Below are positions 35,709 through 44,798 of a stretch of 64,000 nucleotides of DNA, in pieces. Origin of the DNA: CAYMPW01 sp964558505. GTDB taxonomy: Archaea; Thermoplasmatota; Thermoplasmata; Methanomassiliicoccales; Methanomethylophilaceae. A program made the translations under genes and the position numbers. Location: positions 37,508 through 101,507 of the forward strand of contig CAZLEI010000002.1 of assembly GCA_964558505.1 (NCBI GenBank). Direction: 5' to 3'. Below the pieces are notes generated by a model. It did no database searches. It worked only from the letters and a program-made list of their open reading frames with translations, and was not told the origin of the DNA. Each line of letters opens with the position of its first letter. Within the stretch, counting starts at the first letter, position 1.

Positions 35709-36196
35709 CACTTCTTCACGGGATCGAGGGTTATGCCGCTCTGGCCCTGGTAGCTCCCGCTCCTCTCCGCGTAGTCCTTTATGACCTCGGAGTTCAGGGT
35801 CTCGAAGACCATCTGACAGAACCTCTCTCCGATGGGGAGGGTGACGGGGTCGTCGGTGGCGTTGTACGCGCCGAGCGTAAGCGTCCCCTCGAATCCGGCA
35901 TCGATCTTCCCGAACGCGCCCATGATGCCCTTCCTTATCCATGTGGTCCTCAGCCAGAGCTGGGCGCAGATGTCGCCGGGCATCCTGACCCTCTCGACGG
36001 TGGAGACGTAGAACATCGTCCTCGGAGGGATCGTCACATCGCCCGATGTGTGTTTCCCATCCTCTCCGCGTATCATTATCTCCGCTATGCGGAGGTCGTA
36101 ACCGTTGGGCGTGACGCTCTTCTCGCTGAATTCGGAGATCCCGATGAATCCCGTCATCACGCTTTCCACTATGTCCCTGTCCGATAGGATCGCCAT
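35705..36196 (-). CDS. dcd: dCTP deaminase (possibly bifunctional with dUTPase)
   Basis: 163 residues of the dUTPase/Dcd trimer family. LSDRDIVESV at the start, PNGYDLRIAEI, RTTWIRKGIMG and GKIDAGFEGTLTL are the substrate and catalytic motifs (E in GFEGTLTL). The C-terminal tail is SGSYQGQSGITL, as in archaeal enzymes that both deaminate dCTP and hydrolyse dUTP; which type this is cannot be decided. Confidence 0.93.
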   Translation of the reverse strand: MAILSDRDIVESVMTGFIGISEFSEKSVTPNGYDLRIAEIMIRGEDGKHTSGDVTIPPRTMFYVSTVERVRMPGDICAQLWLRTTWIRKGIMGAFGKIDAGFEGTLTLGAYNATDDPVTLPIGERFCQMVFETLNSEVIKDYAERSGSYQGQSGITLDPVKKC

Positions 36197-36374
36197 GGAT
36201 GCCCATCATGGGTTCTCGATTTAACCGTTTCCGAGGGCCGGACGACGCATCCGTCCGCAGACCGGGGATCCGTCCATCCCTCCATCTAAACATTTTTACA
36301 TCATCCCGCCATTCCATCTGGTAAGATGGCTGTATATGCCAATCGCTCTTTGCATGGTCTGGACCGGTGCTTTT

Positions 36375-37733
36375 ATGAACGACAACAACAAGACGAAAGT
36401 GTGGGCGACCGCAATCGTGCTGATCATCACGTTAGTCTCCACCGTGGTCGTGACAACCGGTGCCGGCACCCATGGGGGAGACAGCGAATCATCGGGGATC
36501 CTGGTGGACTTCGGAGATTACGACGGGGTGTGGACGCCCCTGGACACGTCCAGCACGGACCCGGTGTCCGCCCTGAAGCTCGCATGCAACATGAACCACA
36601 TGGTGCAGCCCGTGTTCGATGCGGACGGCAAGCTGCTGTCGGTGAACGGTGTTGCATCCAATCCTTCGCACGCTTGGAATCTGTGGGTGTCCGAGGACGG
36701 ACGTACATGGAGCATATACGACGGCAGTCCTTCGGACTCGGTCGCGTTCAGGAACCCATACGTCTCATGGGCCCGGCCGTACGAGGGGTCGCAGCCCCTC
36801 CCGTGCACCGACATGGTCGGGAACAGCATATTCCTGGGAAAGGCATCGAAGATCGTGACGATGTCGCCCGCCATCACCGAGATGGTCTGCGCCATCGGGT
36901 GCACCGACAGCGTCGTCGGCACGGATTCATACAGCAACTACCCGTCCGTCATTGCGGACAGGAGGGAGGCCGGCACGGTGGAGGACATCGGGGGATACAC
37001 GAGCCCGAGCTACGAGACCATCATCTCCGCGGACCCCGACCTAGTCATCGGGGACTACGACCGCACTTCCCAGAAGGATGTGGCCGACAAGCTGAACGCA
37101 TCCGGCCGCAATGCGATACTCCTCGCCCCGACGGAGAGTCCGGATTCCGCCCTTCGCAACATGTGGACGATCGGCCAGGCGACCGGTAACGCCGTACAGG
37201 CCGAGCAGCCGATATCCAAGCTCTCCTCCGAGGTCAGCAAGCTGGAGGCCATGACCTCGTCACTGACCAAGGTCACCGCGATGGTCGCCTTGGACACGTC
37301 CGCCGCATCATATGCGGCCGGATCCCAGAGCTATGCGCACGACATCATGTGCAAAGTGTCCGGAGAGAACATATTCGCCGGCGAGGACACGGCATGGTTC
37401 GCCTCGACCGCAGAGGCGGTCTCCAAGCTGAACCCGGATGTGATCATCGTGATATCATACGACCCGGTCACGACCCAGAGCCAGTACGATGCCGTCATGG
37501 AGGCCATAAAGAAGGACAATCCCATGTGGGCAACCACGACGGCGTTCAAGACCGGGAACATATTCATGTTCTCGGAATCCTCGGAGGACACCATGTCCCG
37601 TGCGGGGCCGAGGGTCACGCAGTGCATGGAGCTCATCGCCCATGCCCTGCACCCGGAAGCGTTCGAATCATTCATGCCCAGGTACATGGGCGACAACTAC
37701 AGGGATTTCCTGACGGTATCGGGGGATTGGTGA
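36375..37733 (+). CDS. btuF: Cobalamin/siderophore-type substrate-binding lipoprotein-like protein with N-terminal DUF4430-like domain
   Basis: 452 residues. An N-terminal membrane segment (WATAIVLIITLVSTVVVTT, residues 9-27) anchors or exports the protein. Residues about 40-125 resemble DUF4430 (transcobalamin-C-like): VSALKLACN, LSVNGVASN and WNLWVSEDGRTW. Residues 150-450 are the helical-backbone binding fold of BtuF/FhuD type (KIVTMSPAITEMVCAIG, then DIGGYTSPSYETIISADPDL). It begins an operon with permease btuC and ATPase btuD and cobalamin genes, so the cargo is most likely a corrinoid. The start MNDNNKTKV is chosen for signal position; an ATG at 36336 adds 13 residues. Confidence 0.85.
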   Translation: MNDNNKTKVWATAIVLIITLVSTVVVTTGAGTHGGDSESSGILVDFGDYDGVWTPLDTSSTDPVSALKLACNMNHMVQPVFDADGKLLSVNGVASNPSHAWNLWVSEDGRTWSIYDGSPSDSVAFRNPYVSWARPYEGSQPLPCTDMVGNSIFLGKASKIVTMSPAITEMVCAIGCTDSVVGTDSYSNYPSVIADRREAGTVEDIGGYTSPSYETIISADPDLVIGDYDRTSQKDVADKLNASGRNAILLAPTESPDSALRNMWTIGQATGNAVQAEQPISKLSSEVSKLEAMTSSLTKVTAMVALDTSAASYAAGSQSYAHDIMCKVSGENIFAGEDTAWFASTAEAVSKLNPDVIIVISYDPVTTQSQYDAVMEAIKKDNPMWATTTAFKTGNIFMFSESSEDTMSRAGPRVTQCMELIAHALHPEAFESFMPRYMGDNYRDFLTVSGDW

Positions 37734-37734
37734 C

Positions 37735-38886
37735 ATGGACGTCGCGTCAGAGACCATCCTCCTCATCGCGGCCGTGGCCGCACTGATATTCATCTCCGCC
37801 GCATGGTACATCAGGAGGGTGCGCGACGACGCGGACATCTCCAAGGTGAGGAAGGGGAAGATAAAGCTCGTGCTCGTCGTGGTCATCGGCACCGTGGTGG
37901 GGATCGCCGCGTTCCTCATATCCCTGGCATACGGCCCGGCGGGCGGCATACCCATCGGAGAGTCCCTGTCCGGCCTGATCTCCGCCATTCAGAAGGGCGG
38001 AGAGGGCCTGACGGCGACAGAGTCTTACATCTACTACTCCAGGCTCCCCCGTGCCCTGGCCGCGCTGGCCGTGGGCATAGGGCTGTCGGTGGCAGGTGCG
38101 ATGTACCAGTCGGTCATAAGGAACCCGCTGGTCGACCCGTACATAACCGGTGTCTCGTCCGGTGCCGGCCTGGCGGCCATAACGGCGATAGTCTTCGGTT
38201 CGGCGATCGGCATCTTGGCCGGCGCGTCGAGCTATGTAACGCCCGTCGCGGCAATCATCGGCGGGATCGCGGCGTTCGGCGCCACGATGCTGATCGCCGA
38301 GAGGTCCGGGGGATCCTCGGTCAACTACGTCCTGGGCGGAGTCATCATCGGATTGGCGTTCTCCTCGGTGCAGACCCTGATACTCTCCCTGGCGGGGGAC
38401 AAGGTGAACGATGCCATATTCTGGCTGTTCGGAAGTTTCGCCAACATCACCTGGGGGAACGTCTGGCTCGTGGTCATACCGATCATCGGGATGTCGCTGG
38501 CGGCGCTCTTCTGGGCGCGCGAGTTCAACCTGGTGCTCCTGGGCGAGGACCAGGCCAGGCAGATGGGCCTCAACGTGAGGAGGTTCAACATGTCCATGCT
38601 GACATTGGCGTCGGTGCTCACGGCCGCATGCGTGGCGTTCGTCGGGATCATAGGTTTCGTGGGACTGGTGGTCCCGCATCTCTGCCGCATGATCCTGGGA
38701 GGGGACAACAGGATGGTCATCCCCGCATCCATCGTCCTGGGAGGGGCGCTGATGCTGCTGGCGGACCTGGTGGCCAGGATGGCCTTCGTGCCGTACGAGT
38801 TGCCTGTGGGCGCCATAACGACGATCATCGGGACACCGATATTCGTGTACCTGCTGATCAAGAAGGGGAGGGAGTACAATGGATGA
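37735..38886 (+). CDS. btuC: Corrinoid ABC transporter permease (FecCD/BtuC family)
   Basis: 383 residues with about ten membrane segments. Family marks are RLPRALAALAVGIGLSVAGA, RNPLVDPYITGVSSGAGLAA and GFVGLVVPHLCRMILGGD, the last being the contact loop to the ATPase. ATG follows the btuF stop after 1 nt. The gene overlaps btuD by 8 nt. Confidence 0.94.
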   Translation: MDVASETILLIAAVAALIFISAAWYIRRVRDDADISKVRKGKIKLVLVVVIGTVVGIAAFLISLAYGPAGGIPIGESLSGLISAIQKGGEGLTATESYIYYSRLPRALAALAVGIGLSVAGAMYQSVIRNPLVDPYITGVSSGAGLAAITAIVFGSAIGILAGASSYVTPVAAIIGGIAAFGATMLIAERSGGSSVNYVLGGVIIGLAFSSVQTLILSLAGDKVNDAIFWLFGSFANITWGNVWLVVIPIIGMSLAALFWAREFNLVLLGEDQARQMGLNVRRFNMSMLTLASVLTAACVAFVGIIGFVGLVVPHLCRMILGGDNRMVIPASIVLGGALMLLADLVARMAFVPYELPVGAITTIIGTPIFVYLLIKKGREYNG

Positions 38887-39682
38887 AGTGCCGTTGCTGG
38901 AACTGAGGAATCTCAACAAGGTCTACGAGGACGGCTACCACGCCGTCCGCGATGTGTCGTACTCCATAGGGCCGGGGATGCTGGTCGGCCTCATCGGCCC
39001 CAACGGCTGCGGGAAGTCGACGATGATGAAGTGCATCAACAGGATGCATCCCGCAACGTCCGGGGACGTGCTCCTCGACGGAGTGACCCTCTTGGACAAG
39101 CCGCCGTCCGAGATCGCCAGGAAAGTTGCCAACGTGCCCGCCGAGATGGTCGGGAACTTCGGGCTGACGGTCATGGACATGGTCATGGTCGGCAGGTACC
39201 CGTACATAAAGTCGCTGTGGTGGGAGTCCGACGAGGACGAGGAGATCGTGGTGGACGCGCTGAAGAAGTTCGGGATATACGAGCTCCGGGACCGCTCCAT
39301 CAACATGCTGAGCAGCGGAGAGCGCCAGCGCGCCCTGATAGCCAAGGCGTACGTCCAGCAGCCCAGGCTGATGCTGGTGGACGAGCCCACGTCCCACCTG
39401 GACATGAAGTACAAGCTCGACGTGATGGAGTACCTCAGCGCCATGGTGAAGAAGGACATGACCATACTCGTCGCCGAGCACGACATATCCCTGATGGCCA
39501 GGTACTGCGACATGTGCATCATAATGAAGAAGGGCGAGATAGTCGCGATCGGCAGGCCGAAGGAGATAATCACGTCGCAGCTGATAGAGGACGTCTACGA
39601 GGTCAGCGCATCGGTGGGCTTCGATTCCGAGGGCGAGCTGTTCGTGCTCCCGCGCAGGTACAGGTCCAACAAGCACATCTGA
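38879..39682 (+). CDS. btuD: Corrinoid ABC transporter ATP-binding protein
   Basis: 267 residues. Walker A GPNGCGKST, signature LSSGERQRA (LSGGE with Ser for Gly), Walker B RLMLVDEPTSHLD and switch His in VAEHDISLM are present. It drives the BtuC permease. The coupling by overlap with btuC, and the cobalamin genes that follow, support corrinoid import. Confidence 0.94.
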   Translation: MDEVPLLELRNLNKVYEDGYHAVRDVSYSIGPGMLVGLIGPNGCGKSTMMKCINRMHPATSGDVLLDGVTLLDKPPSEIARKVANVPAEMVGNFGLTVMDMVMVGRYPYIKSLWWESDEDEEIVVDALKKFGIYELRDRSINMLSSGERQRALIAKAYVQQPRLMLVDEPTSHLDMKYKLDVMEYLSAMVKKDMTILVAEHDISLMARYCDMCIIMKKGEIVAIGRPKEIITSQLIEDVYEVSASVGFDSEGELFVLPRRYRSNKHI

Positions 39683-39744
39683 CATCTGGGATAGACGAAT
39701 CATCCATCCATCAGTATTTATGGATGTTCATCGTTAGACGGGGC

Positions 39745-40863
39745 ATGAAGCCAGAGGAGATGGCCAGGCCCGCGCTCCGCGGTCTGCCGAAGACCGTTCA
39801 CGGAGGCCAGGCCTGGAGGTTGGGCCAGGTCGAGGATTACAGCCACAATCTCAATCCGTTCGGCCCTCCGTCCTGCATCGAGGACATAATGCGTTCGGCC
39901 GTCCCGGACATCGGGCACTATCCGGACGATTCCTGCAAGGTCCTCAAAGAGGTCCTGGCCGATCATTTCGCGGTCGGCCCGGAGAACATAATCGTCGGTG
40001 CCGGGTCGTCCGACATCATACGCTGCTTCCCCAACACGTTCCTGGGGGAGGGCGACAAGGCGGTGATATCCCGTCCTTCGTTCGCGGAATACTCCCAGCA
40101 ATGCATGATCGCAGGCGCGGAGGTGCTGTGGAACGACATACGCGAGGAGGATTCCCTGCGCATAGACCGTTCCCGTCTGACGTCCCTTCTGGACATGGGC
40201 GCCAAGGCAGTGTACATCTGCAACCCCAACAACCCCACGGGGAGGATCGAGCCCCGCGAGAAGGTCCTGGCCATCGCGGACGAGTGCAGGTCCAAGGACG
40301 CGCTCCTGTTCCTGGACGAGACGCTGCTCGAACTCGTCCACGGATACAGGGACATCAGCTGCGCCACGTCGGTCCTCGAGCATGACAACATGATCGTGGC
40401 AGGTTCCCTGACGAAATCCTTCGCGATCCCCGGCATAAGGATCGGGTTCGCCGTGGCCTCCGAGGGGATAGTCTCGGAGATGGACAAGGTCAGGATGACC
40501 TGGAACGTCGGGCAGGTCGAGCAGAACACGGCGATCTCCCTGATCCGCGACCACATGGACTACGTGGACGCGGCGGCGGAGACCATGGCCGGGGAGTCTG
40601 TCCGCATGCACTCGGAGCTGAGCGCACTGGGCTTCCCGTTGGAGGCGCCCTGCGACTCGTTCTTCTACTTCACGTCCCTGAGGCCGCTCGGGATCAAGGG
40701 AGCCGATTTCCAGCGCATGATGCTGGAACACGGGATCATGGTCCGCGACTGCGCCTCCTTCGGGACGCCGTTCGAATGGTACGTGCGCTTCAGTGTCAAG
40801 GACCGCGCGCGCAACGACCGTTTCATATCCGCCGTTGCGGCCGTCATGCAGAAGTTAAGGTGA
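39745..40863 (+). CDS. cobD: CobD-type aminotransferase-fold decarboxylase (threonine-phosphate decarboxylase)
   Basis: 372 residues of the class I/II PLP fold. The PLP lysine is in SLTKSFAIPGIRIGF; NPNNPTGR and YSHNLNPFG at the substrate side match CobD and its relative histidinol-phosphate aminotransferase. CobD makes (R)-1-amino-2-propanol phosphate, the nucleotide-loop arm. Its place between btuD and cbiB decides for CobD. A TATA-like GTATTTA at 39714 lies 28 nt before the ATG, so it may have its own promoter besides the btuFCD transcript. Upstream in-frame sequence is a btuD shadow. Confidence 0.88.
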   Translation: MKPEEMARPALRGLPKTVHGGQAWRLGQVEDYSHNLNPFGPPSCIEDIMRSAVPDIGHYPDDSCKVLKEVLADHFAVGPENIIVGAGSSDIIRCFPNTFLGEGDKAVISRPSFAEYSQQCMIAGAEVLWNDIREEDSLRIDRSRLTSLLDMGAKAVYICNPNNPTGRIEPREKVLAIADECRSKDALLFLDETLLELVHGYRDISCATSVLEHDNMIVAGSLTKSFAIPGIRIGFAVASEGIVSEMDKVRMTWNVGQVEQNTAISLIRDHMDYVDAAAETMAGESVRMHSELSALGFPLEAPCDSFFYFTSLRPLGIKGADFQRMMLEHGIMVRDCASFGTPFEWYVRFSVKDRARNDRFISAVAAVMQKLR

Positions 40864-40869
40864 TCGCAT

Positions 40870-41856
40870 ATGGATCTATGGTTGGATGCGGTCCTCATCG
40901 TTCTTCTGGCCCTGGCGATCGACGCGGTCATCGGAGAGGTGCCGAACGCGATACACCCGCTTAGGTGGATGGGCAATATCCTGGGATGGCTGGACCGCCA
41001 TATCTCCCGCGGCGGGCGGGCATCCACGAGGATCAAGGGCATGCTGTCCTATCTCATCGTCCTCATCCTGTTCGGGGCGGTGGAAGTGGCGATCCTGGCG
41101 GCCGTCCGCGTTTACGTGGGGGAGATCGCCTGGATCGTCGTATCCGCGCTGTTCCTGAAGGTGACGTTCGCCGTGTTCTCGTTCAGGCGGCATTGCCGCC
41201 CGATAATGGAGGACCTGGAGGACGGGGATGCCGAGTCCGCTGCCGCCAAGGTGCAGATGATCGTCAGCCGCAACACGAAGGGGATGGACTCGGAGCACAT
41301 AGCATCGTCGTGCTGCGAGACCATATCCGAGAACCTGGTGGACAGCGTCATGTCGCCCACGTTCTACGGCGGGCTGCTGGGACTGCCCGGTGCCTTGATG
41401 TTCAGGTGCGCGAACCTGATGGATGCCATGTGGGGCTACATCAACGAGAAGTACGGGGACCTGGGATTCTTCCCGGCCAAGTTCGACGATGTCCTCGGGT
41501 ACCTGACATCCAGGGTGTCCCCGGTGTTCGTCGCCGCCGCGGCTATCATCATGAGGATGGATTGGAGGGCCGCCGTGCCGTGCGCCCGTGCCGAGCATAC
41601 GAAGACGCCCAGCCCCAACAGCGGGTGGCCGATGACCGCCGTTTCGGGGGTCATGGGGATATCCATGGAGAAGAAAGGCGTCTACGTCATGGGGTCCGGG
41701 CCGATGCCGACCCCCGCCGACATCGCCCGCTGCTACCGCCTGGTAGAGCTGACGTCGGTGCTGTTCATCCTCTGCGTGATGCTGCCGCTGTACGTCTTCG
41801 CCGGAGTCCATGTCCAGCTGTTCTTCGAGAGCCTCTTCGCGGCATTCATGGTGTGA
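40870..41856 (+). CDS. cbiB: Adenosylcobinamide-phosphate synthase
   Basis: 328 residues, an integral membrane protein. Family marks: ALAIDAVIGEVPNAIHPLRWMG at the start and ISENLVDSVMSPTFYGGL with HTKTPSPNSGWPM. It joins adenosylcobyric acid and aminopropanol phosphate. It starts 6 nt after cobD and is followed after 4 nt by cbiZ, whose product does the reverse cut on cobinamide. Confidence 0.95.
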   Translation: MDLWLDAVLIVLLALAIDAVIGEVPNAIHPLRWMGNILGWLDRHISRGGRASTRIKGMLSYLIVLILFGAVEVAILAAVRVYVGEIAWIVVSALFLKVTFAVFSFRRHCRPIMEDLEDGDAESAAAKVQMIVSRNTKGMDSEHIASSCCETISENLVDSVMSPTFYGGLLGLPGALMFRCANLMDAMWGYINEKYGDLGFFPAKFDDVLGYLTSRVSPVFVAAAAIIMRMDWRAAVPCARAEHTKTPSPNSGWPMTAVSGVMGISMEKKGVYVMGSGPMPTPADIARCYRLVELTSVLFILCVMLPLYVFAGVHVQLFFESLFAAFMV

Positions 41857-41860
41857 TACC

Positions 41861-42883
41861 ATGGATACCGAGATAATGACGTTCGACGGATGGTCCGTGG
41901 CGGTCATCCGCCTCGGGGGGCCAATGGAGGTGTCCGGGTCGGCGGTCCTCAACGGGGGAAGCGCGGTGACGGACACGATAATGATAATCGAGGTCCCGAA
42001 GGATTACGACGGGGACCCGGTCCCGGATGCGTGTTCGGTGAGGGACGGGCTCTCGCTTCCCCGGGACACCGTCGGTTTCATGACCGCGGCCGAGGTGAAG
42101 TACGTGTTCTCCACGGCGGAGAACGACGTGCGGGGAACTGTCGCATGGGCGGCCGTGACGGCCGGTCTCAGCAACCAGGTGGTCGCCGGCGAAGAGCTCA
42201 CGGGGTGGGAGGAACGCCACAAGCTGTCCAAGGAGAGGGCGGCGAGGTTGGTGGCGGGCACGATCAACACCATCGGCGTGTCGCCCGTCCCGCTCACGGA
42301 GGCGGGGAAGTACAACCTGGTCATCGCCATGACCGAGGCCAAGACGGCGGCGCTGGCATCTCTCGGGTACAAGGAGACGGGCACGACATCCGATGCCGTC
42401 GCGGTGGTCTGCCCGGCAGGCGGCGAGAGGGTGGGCTACGCCGGGACAGGCACGGACCTCGGGATCGCCATGGCGCGTTCGGTCAGATCGGCGGTGCGTT
42501 CCGCCCTGCTGAAACGGGGCGATGTCCCGGTGCAGGAGACGTTGGCTCAGGTCCTCGCCGGCGCAGGGGCGCGTCCGTCCGACATACCTTTCGCCGGGTC
42601 CTGTGCGGACGGCGGCATCGGGAGGTTGGAGGAGATGGAATCCTCGGAGTCTGTGAGGGATTACGTCCATATCGCATGCATGATGCAGCGGGAGTCGGAC
42701 CTGGGCCTCGCGCCCGGGGCATGCGGCACGGCCGAGGAGGTCGGCGCGCTGATAGCGGACGCCGTCGGCGGCCAAGGCTCCCGGGACCTGTACCGCAGCA
42801 TCCTCTCGGACTACAGGGGTGATGTCGCCGGCCGTTTCGTCCGTTGCGCATTATGCGGACTGGCAATTGGATTTGTTAAATAA
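41861..42883 (+). CDS. cbiZ: Adenosylcobinamide amidohydrolase with C-terminal extension
   Basis: 340 residues. The first 220 match CbiZ: TAGLSNQVVAGE, GTINTIGVSPVPLTEAG and VIAMTEAKTAALASLG. CbiZ removes the aminopropanol arm from cobinamide so that salvaged corrinoids can be rebuilt with the preferred lower ligand. A second part of about 120 residues follows (from about residue 215), with DIPFAGSCADGGIGRLEEM and IACMMQRESDLGL, which I do not recognise and which is not in typical CbiZ. The ATG is 4 nt after the cbiB stop. Confidence 0.88.
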   Translation: MDTEIMTFDGWSVAVIRLGGPMEVSGSAVLNGGSAVTDTIMIIEVPKDYDGDPVPDACSVRDGLSLPRDTVGFMTAAEVKYVFSTAENDVRGTVAWAAVTAGLSNQVVAGEELTGWEERHKLSKERAARLVAGTINTIGVSPVPLTEAGKYNLVIAMTEAKTAALASLGYKETGTTSDAVAVVCPAGGERVGYAGTGTDLGIAMARSVRSAVRSALLKRGDVPVQETLAQVLAGAGARPSDIPFAGSCADGGIGRLEEMESSESVRDYVHIACMMQRESDLGLAPGACGTAEEVGALIADAVGGQGSRDLYRSILSDYRGDVAGRFVRCALCGLAIGFVK

Positions 42884-42897
42884 TCCGACTTGCATAC

Positions 42898-44187
42898 ATG
42901 TGCGATCAAATGTCGGAAGAAGACATCAAGTTGCAGAATCCCCAGGACGAACAGGCTCAGGGAGAGGGCGGAGAGCCCAAGCCCAAGAGGCCCAAGGTCG
43001 TCTTCAGGGATGTTTCAGTTCCTGCGGAGCCGTCGAGGACATCTCCTCCTGCGGAGCCGTCGAGGACGCGTCAGGCCGAGGCATCGAACGGAACACCGCT
43101 CCCTCAGCCTCCGAGCTATGCCGCATCGGAACCTTCCAGGGGCAAACCGGCCGAACCGGCGAAGGAACCAGCGGCCGCGCCTGTGGAACCCAGGATGGCG
43201 GCCCCCGAGCCCGCGGCGAAGGAACCATCCCCCGCGATCCCGCTGTCCGATCCCGTAGCGGCGACTCCGGCAGAGCCAAGGAGGGCGGCTCCCGCCCCTG
43301 TGCCCGAACCGGAGCCCGTCCAGGACGACAAGATAGAGATACCCAAGCCCGCCAGCAAGCACGACGCCATCGGGGCGATCAAGGCCATGCTGTCGTTCTA
43401 CACCATACTTCCGATCAAGACGGAGAAGAGGGACTACGAGTCCATGGACAGCAACTTCTACTTCTCGCCGTTCATCGGGTTCATCATAGGAGGGTTGGCG
43501 GCGCTCCTCGTGTTCGTGTTCGCCCTCGTGTTCAACAGGATGGAATCCGGGATACTCATGGCGGCGATCGCACTCGCGGTCCCTCTGGTGTTCAGCCGTT
43601 TCCTTCATTTCGACGGCCTCGCCGATTTCGGCGACGGCATGGTCTGCGCAGGGGACAAGGACAAGCGCCTGTTCGCCCTGAAGGACAGCACCATAGGCGC
43701 CGGCGGTTTCGGTGTCGCATTCATCGTGACCCTGTTCACATTCGCGTCCCTGGCGGGACTGTCGACCATGTGGGTCATGTGGGTCGCGCTCCTGATCTGG
43801 CCGTTGGAGGTCCTGACGAAGAACGCCATGGTCGCCGCGGCGGCCTTCGGCAAGCCCGGCAACGGGATGGCAGGCGGGCAGGTCCGCTGCACCACGCGCA
43901 ACACCCTGCTGCTCTCGACGATGATCTCCGCGGTCCTGGCGTTCGTCACCATGGGCATCGCGGTCGGGCTGCTCGCCCTTGCAGGGATGTCGTTCAGCGG
44001 CCAGGGCCTGATGAGGTACGCGGCCGCACTGGTCGTGATGATCGTCGTGTCCGTGCTGATAGGGTTCGTCATGGCCGGCTATTCCAACGACAAGTTCGGC
44101 ATGGTGAACGGCGACATCCTGGGAGCCACCAATGAGATCAGCCGTGCGGCGATGCTGTTCCTGGCGCTCATACCTCTGGCAGTCTGA
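42898..44187 (+). CDS. cobS: Cobalamin synthase CobS with long Pro/Ala/Glu-rich N-terminal extension
   Basis: 429 residues. The catalytic membrane part starts near residue 155 with AIKAMLSFYTILPIK and has SRFLHFDGLADFGDGMV and DKDKRLFALKDSTIGAGG, the CobS hallmarks; it joins adenosylcobinamide-GDP and alpha-ribazole (phosphate) in the membrane. The first 150 residues are low-complexity, rich in Pro, Ala, Glu and Arg, with repeated AEPSR units, and are absent from ordinary CobS of about 250 residues. ATG 42898 fits a TATA-like GTTAAATAAT about 25 nt upstream inside the cbiZ end; ATG 42910 is the alternative. Confidence 0.9.
   Translation: MCDQMSEEDIKLQNPQDEQAQGEGGEPKPKRPKVVFRDVSVPAEPSRTSPPAEPSRTRQAEASNGTPLPQPPSYAASEPSRGKPAEPAKEPAAAPVEPRMAAPEPAAKEPSPAIPLSDPVAATPAEPRRAAPAPVPEPEPVQDDKIEIPKPASKHDAIGAIKAMLSFYTILPIKTEKRDYESMDSNFYFSPFIGFIIGGLAALLVFVFALVFNRMESGILMAAIALAVPLVFSRFLHFDGLADFGDGMVCAGDKDKRLFALKDSTIGAGGFGVAFIVTLFTFASLAGLSTMWVMWVALLIWPLEVLTKNAMVAAAAFGKPGNGMAGGQVRCTTRNTLLLSTMISAVLAFVTMGIAVGLLALAGMSFSGQGLMRYAAALVVMIVVSVLIGFVMAGYSNDKFGMVNGDILGATNEISRAAMLFLALIPLAV
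43021..43074 (+). repeat. 27-bp tandem repeat inside cobS
   Basis: CCTGCGGAGCCGTCGAGGAC at 43021-43040 recurs identically at 43048-43067, a period of 27 bp (nine codons, PAEPSRTSP then PAEPSRTRQ). Multiple of three, so copy number change would keep the frame. Confidence 0.9.
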
Positions 44188-44192
44188 GCATC

Positions 44193-44798
44193 ATGGATGC
44201 CCTGATAAACGCCGGAGGGAAGGGTACCCGCATGGGAAGGTGCGGTGTGGAGAAGCCCATGATGGACATGGGCGGGGTGCCAACGGTGTACCGTGTGGTC
44301 GAGGCCCTCCGGGCCTCCTCCCACATCGACCGCATCCTAGTCACCGTGAGCGGGAACACTCCGCGCACGGAATCGTTCCTCTGCGGGCAGAACATCGAGA
44401 CCGTTCACACATCGGGCGAGAGCTTCATGGACGACCTCCATGCGGCGTTCGAGCTCATGGACTCCGATTTCGTGCTGACCTGCCCGTCGGACCTGCCGCT
44501 GATGTCCACGTCCTGCGTGGACTCCCTCATCGAGCTGTTCGATCCCGGGAGCATGGAGTCCCTGATGGCGCTGGTGGATGCCGACCTGGTACGCGACATC
44601 GGGATAACCCCGTCCTACACCCATGACATGGACGGGAAGGAGTGGGTGATATCCGGTCTCTCCATAATGGACCGGAAGCGCACCCTGGCAGGCGAGTATC
44701 TGACCGATTCGTACCTTCAGACCAACTGGTTCGAGATCTCCGTCAACGTGAACACCAAGCACGAGCTGTCATTGGCCAGGAAGTACCTGTCCGAATGA
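44193..44798 (+). CDS. cobY: Adenosylcobinamide-phosphate guanylyltransferase
   Basis: 201 residues, the archaeal non-orthologous replacement of CobU. NAGGKGTRMGRCGVEKPM is the nucleotidyltransferase motif; FVLTCPSDLPLMS carries the metal-binding aspartates. It activates adenosylcobinamide phosphate with GTP. Start 5 nt after cobS. Its stop abuts the stop of the convergent cobT gene. Confidence 0.93.
   Translation: MDALINAGGKGTRMGRCGVEKPMMDMGGVPTVYRVVEALRASSHIDRILVTVSGNTPRTESFLCGQNIETVHTSGESFMDDLHAAFELMDSDFVLTCPSDLPLMSTSCVDSLIELFDPGSMESLMALVDADLVRDIGITPSYTHDMDGKEWVISGLSIMDRKRTLAGEYLTDSYLQTNWFEISVNVNTKHELSLARKYLSE

Noticed and set aside
36197..36374. Cobalamin riboswitch before the btuF operon
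   Set aside because: I looked for the B12-box and its flanking helices and found none; the leader is short and a TATA-like stretch is nearby.
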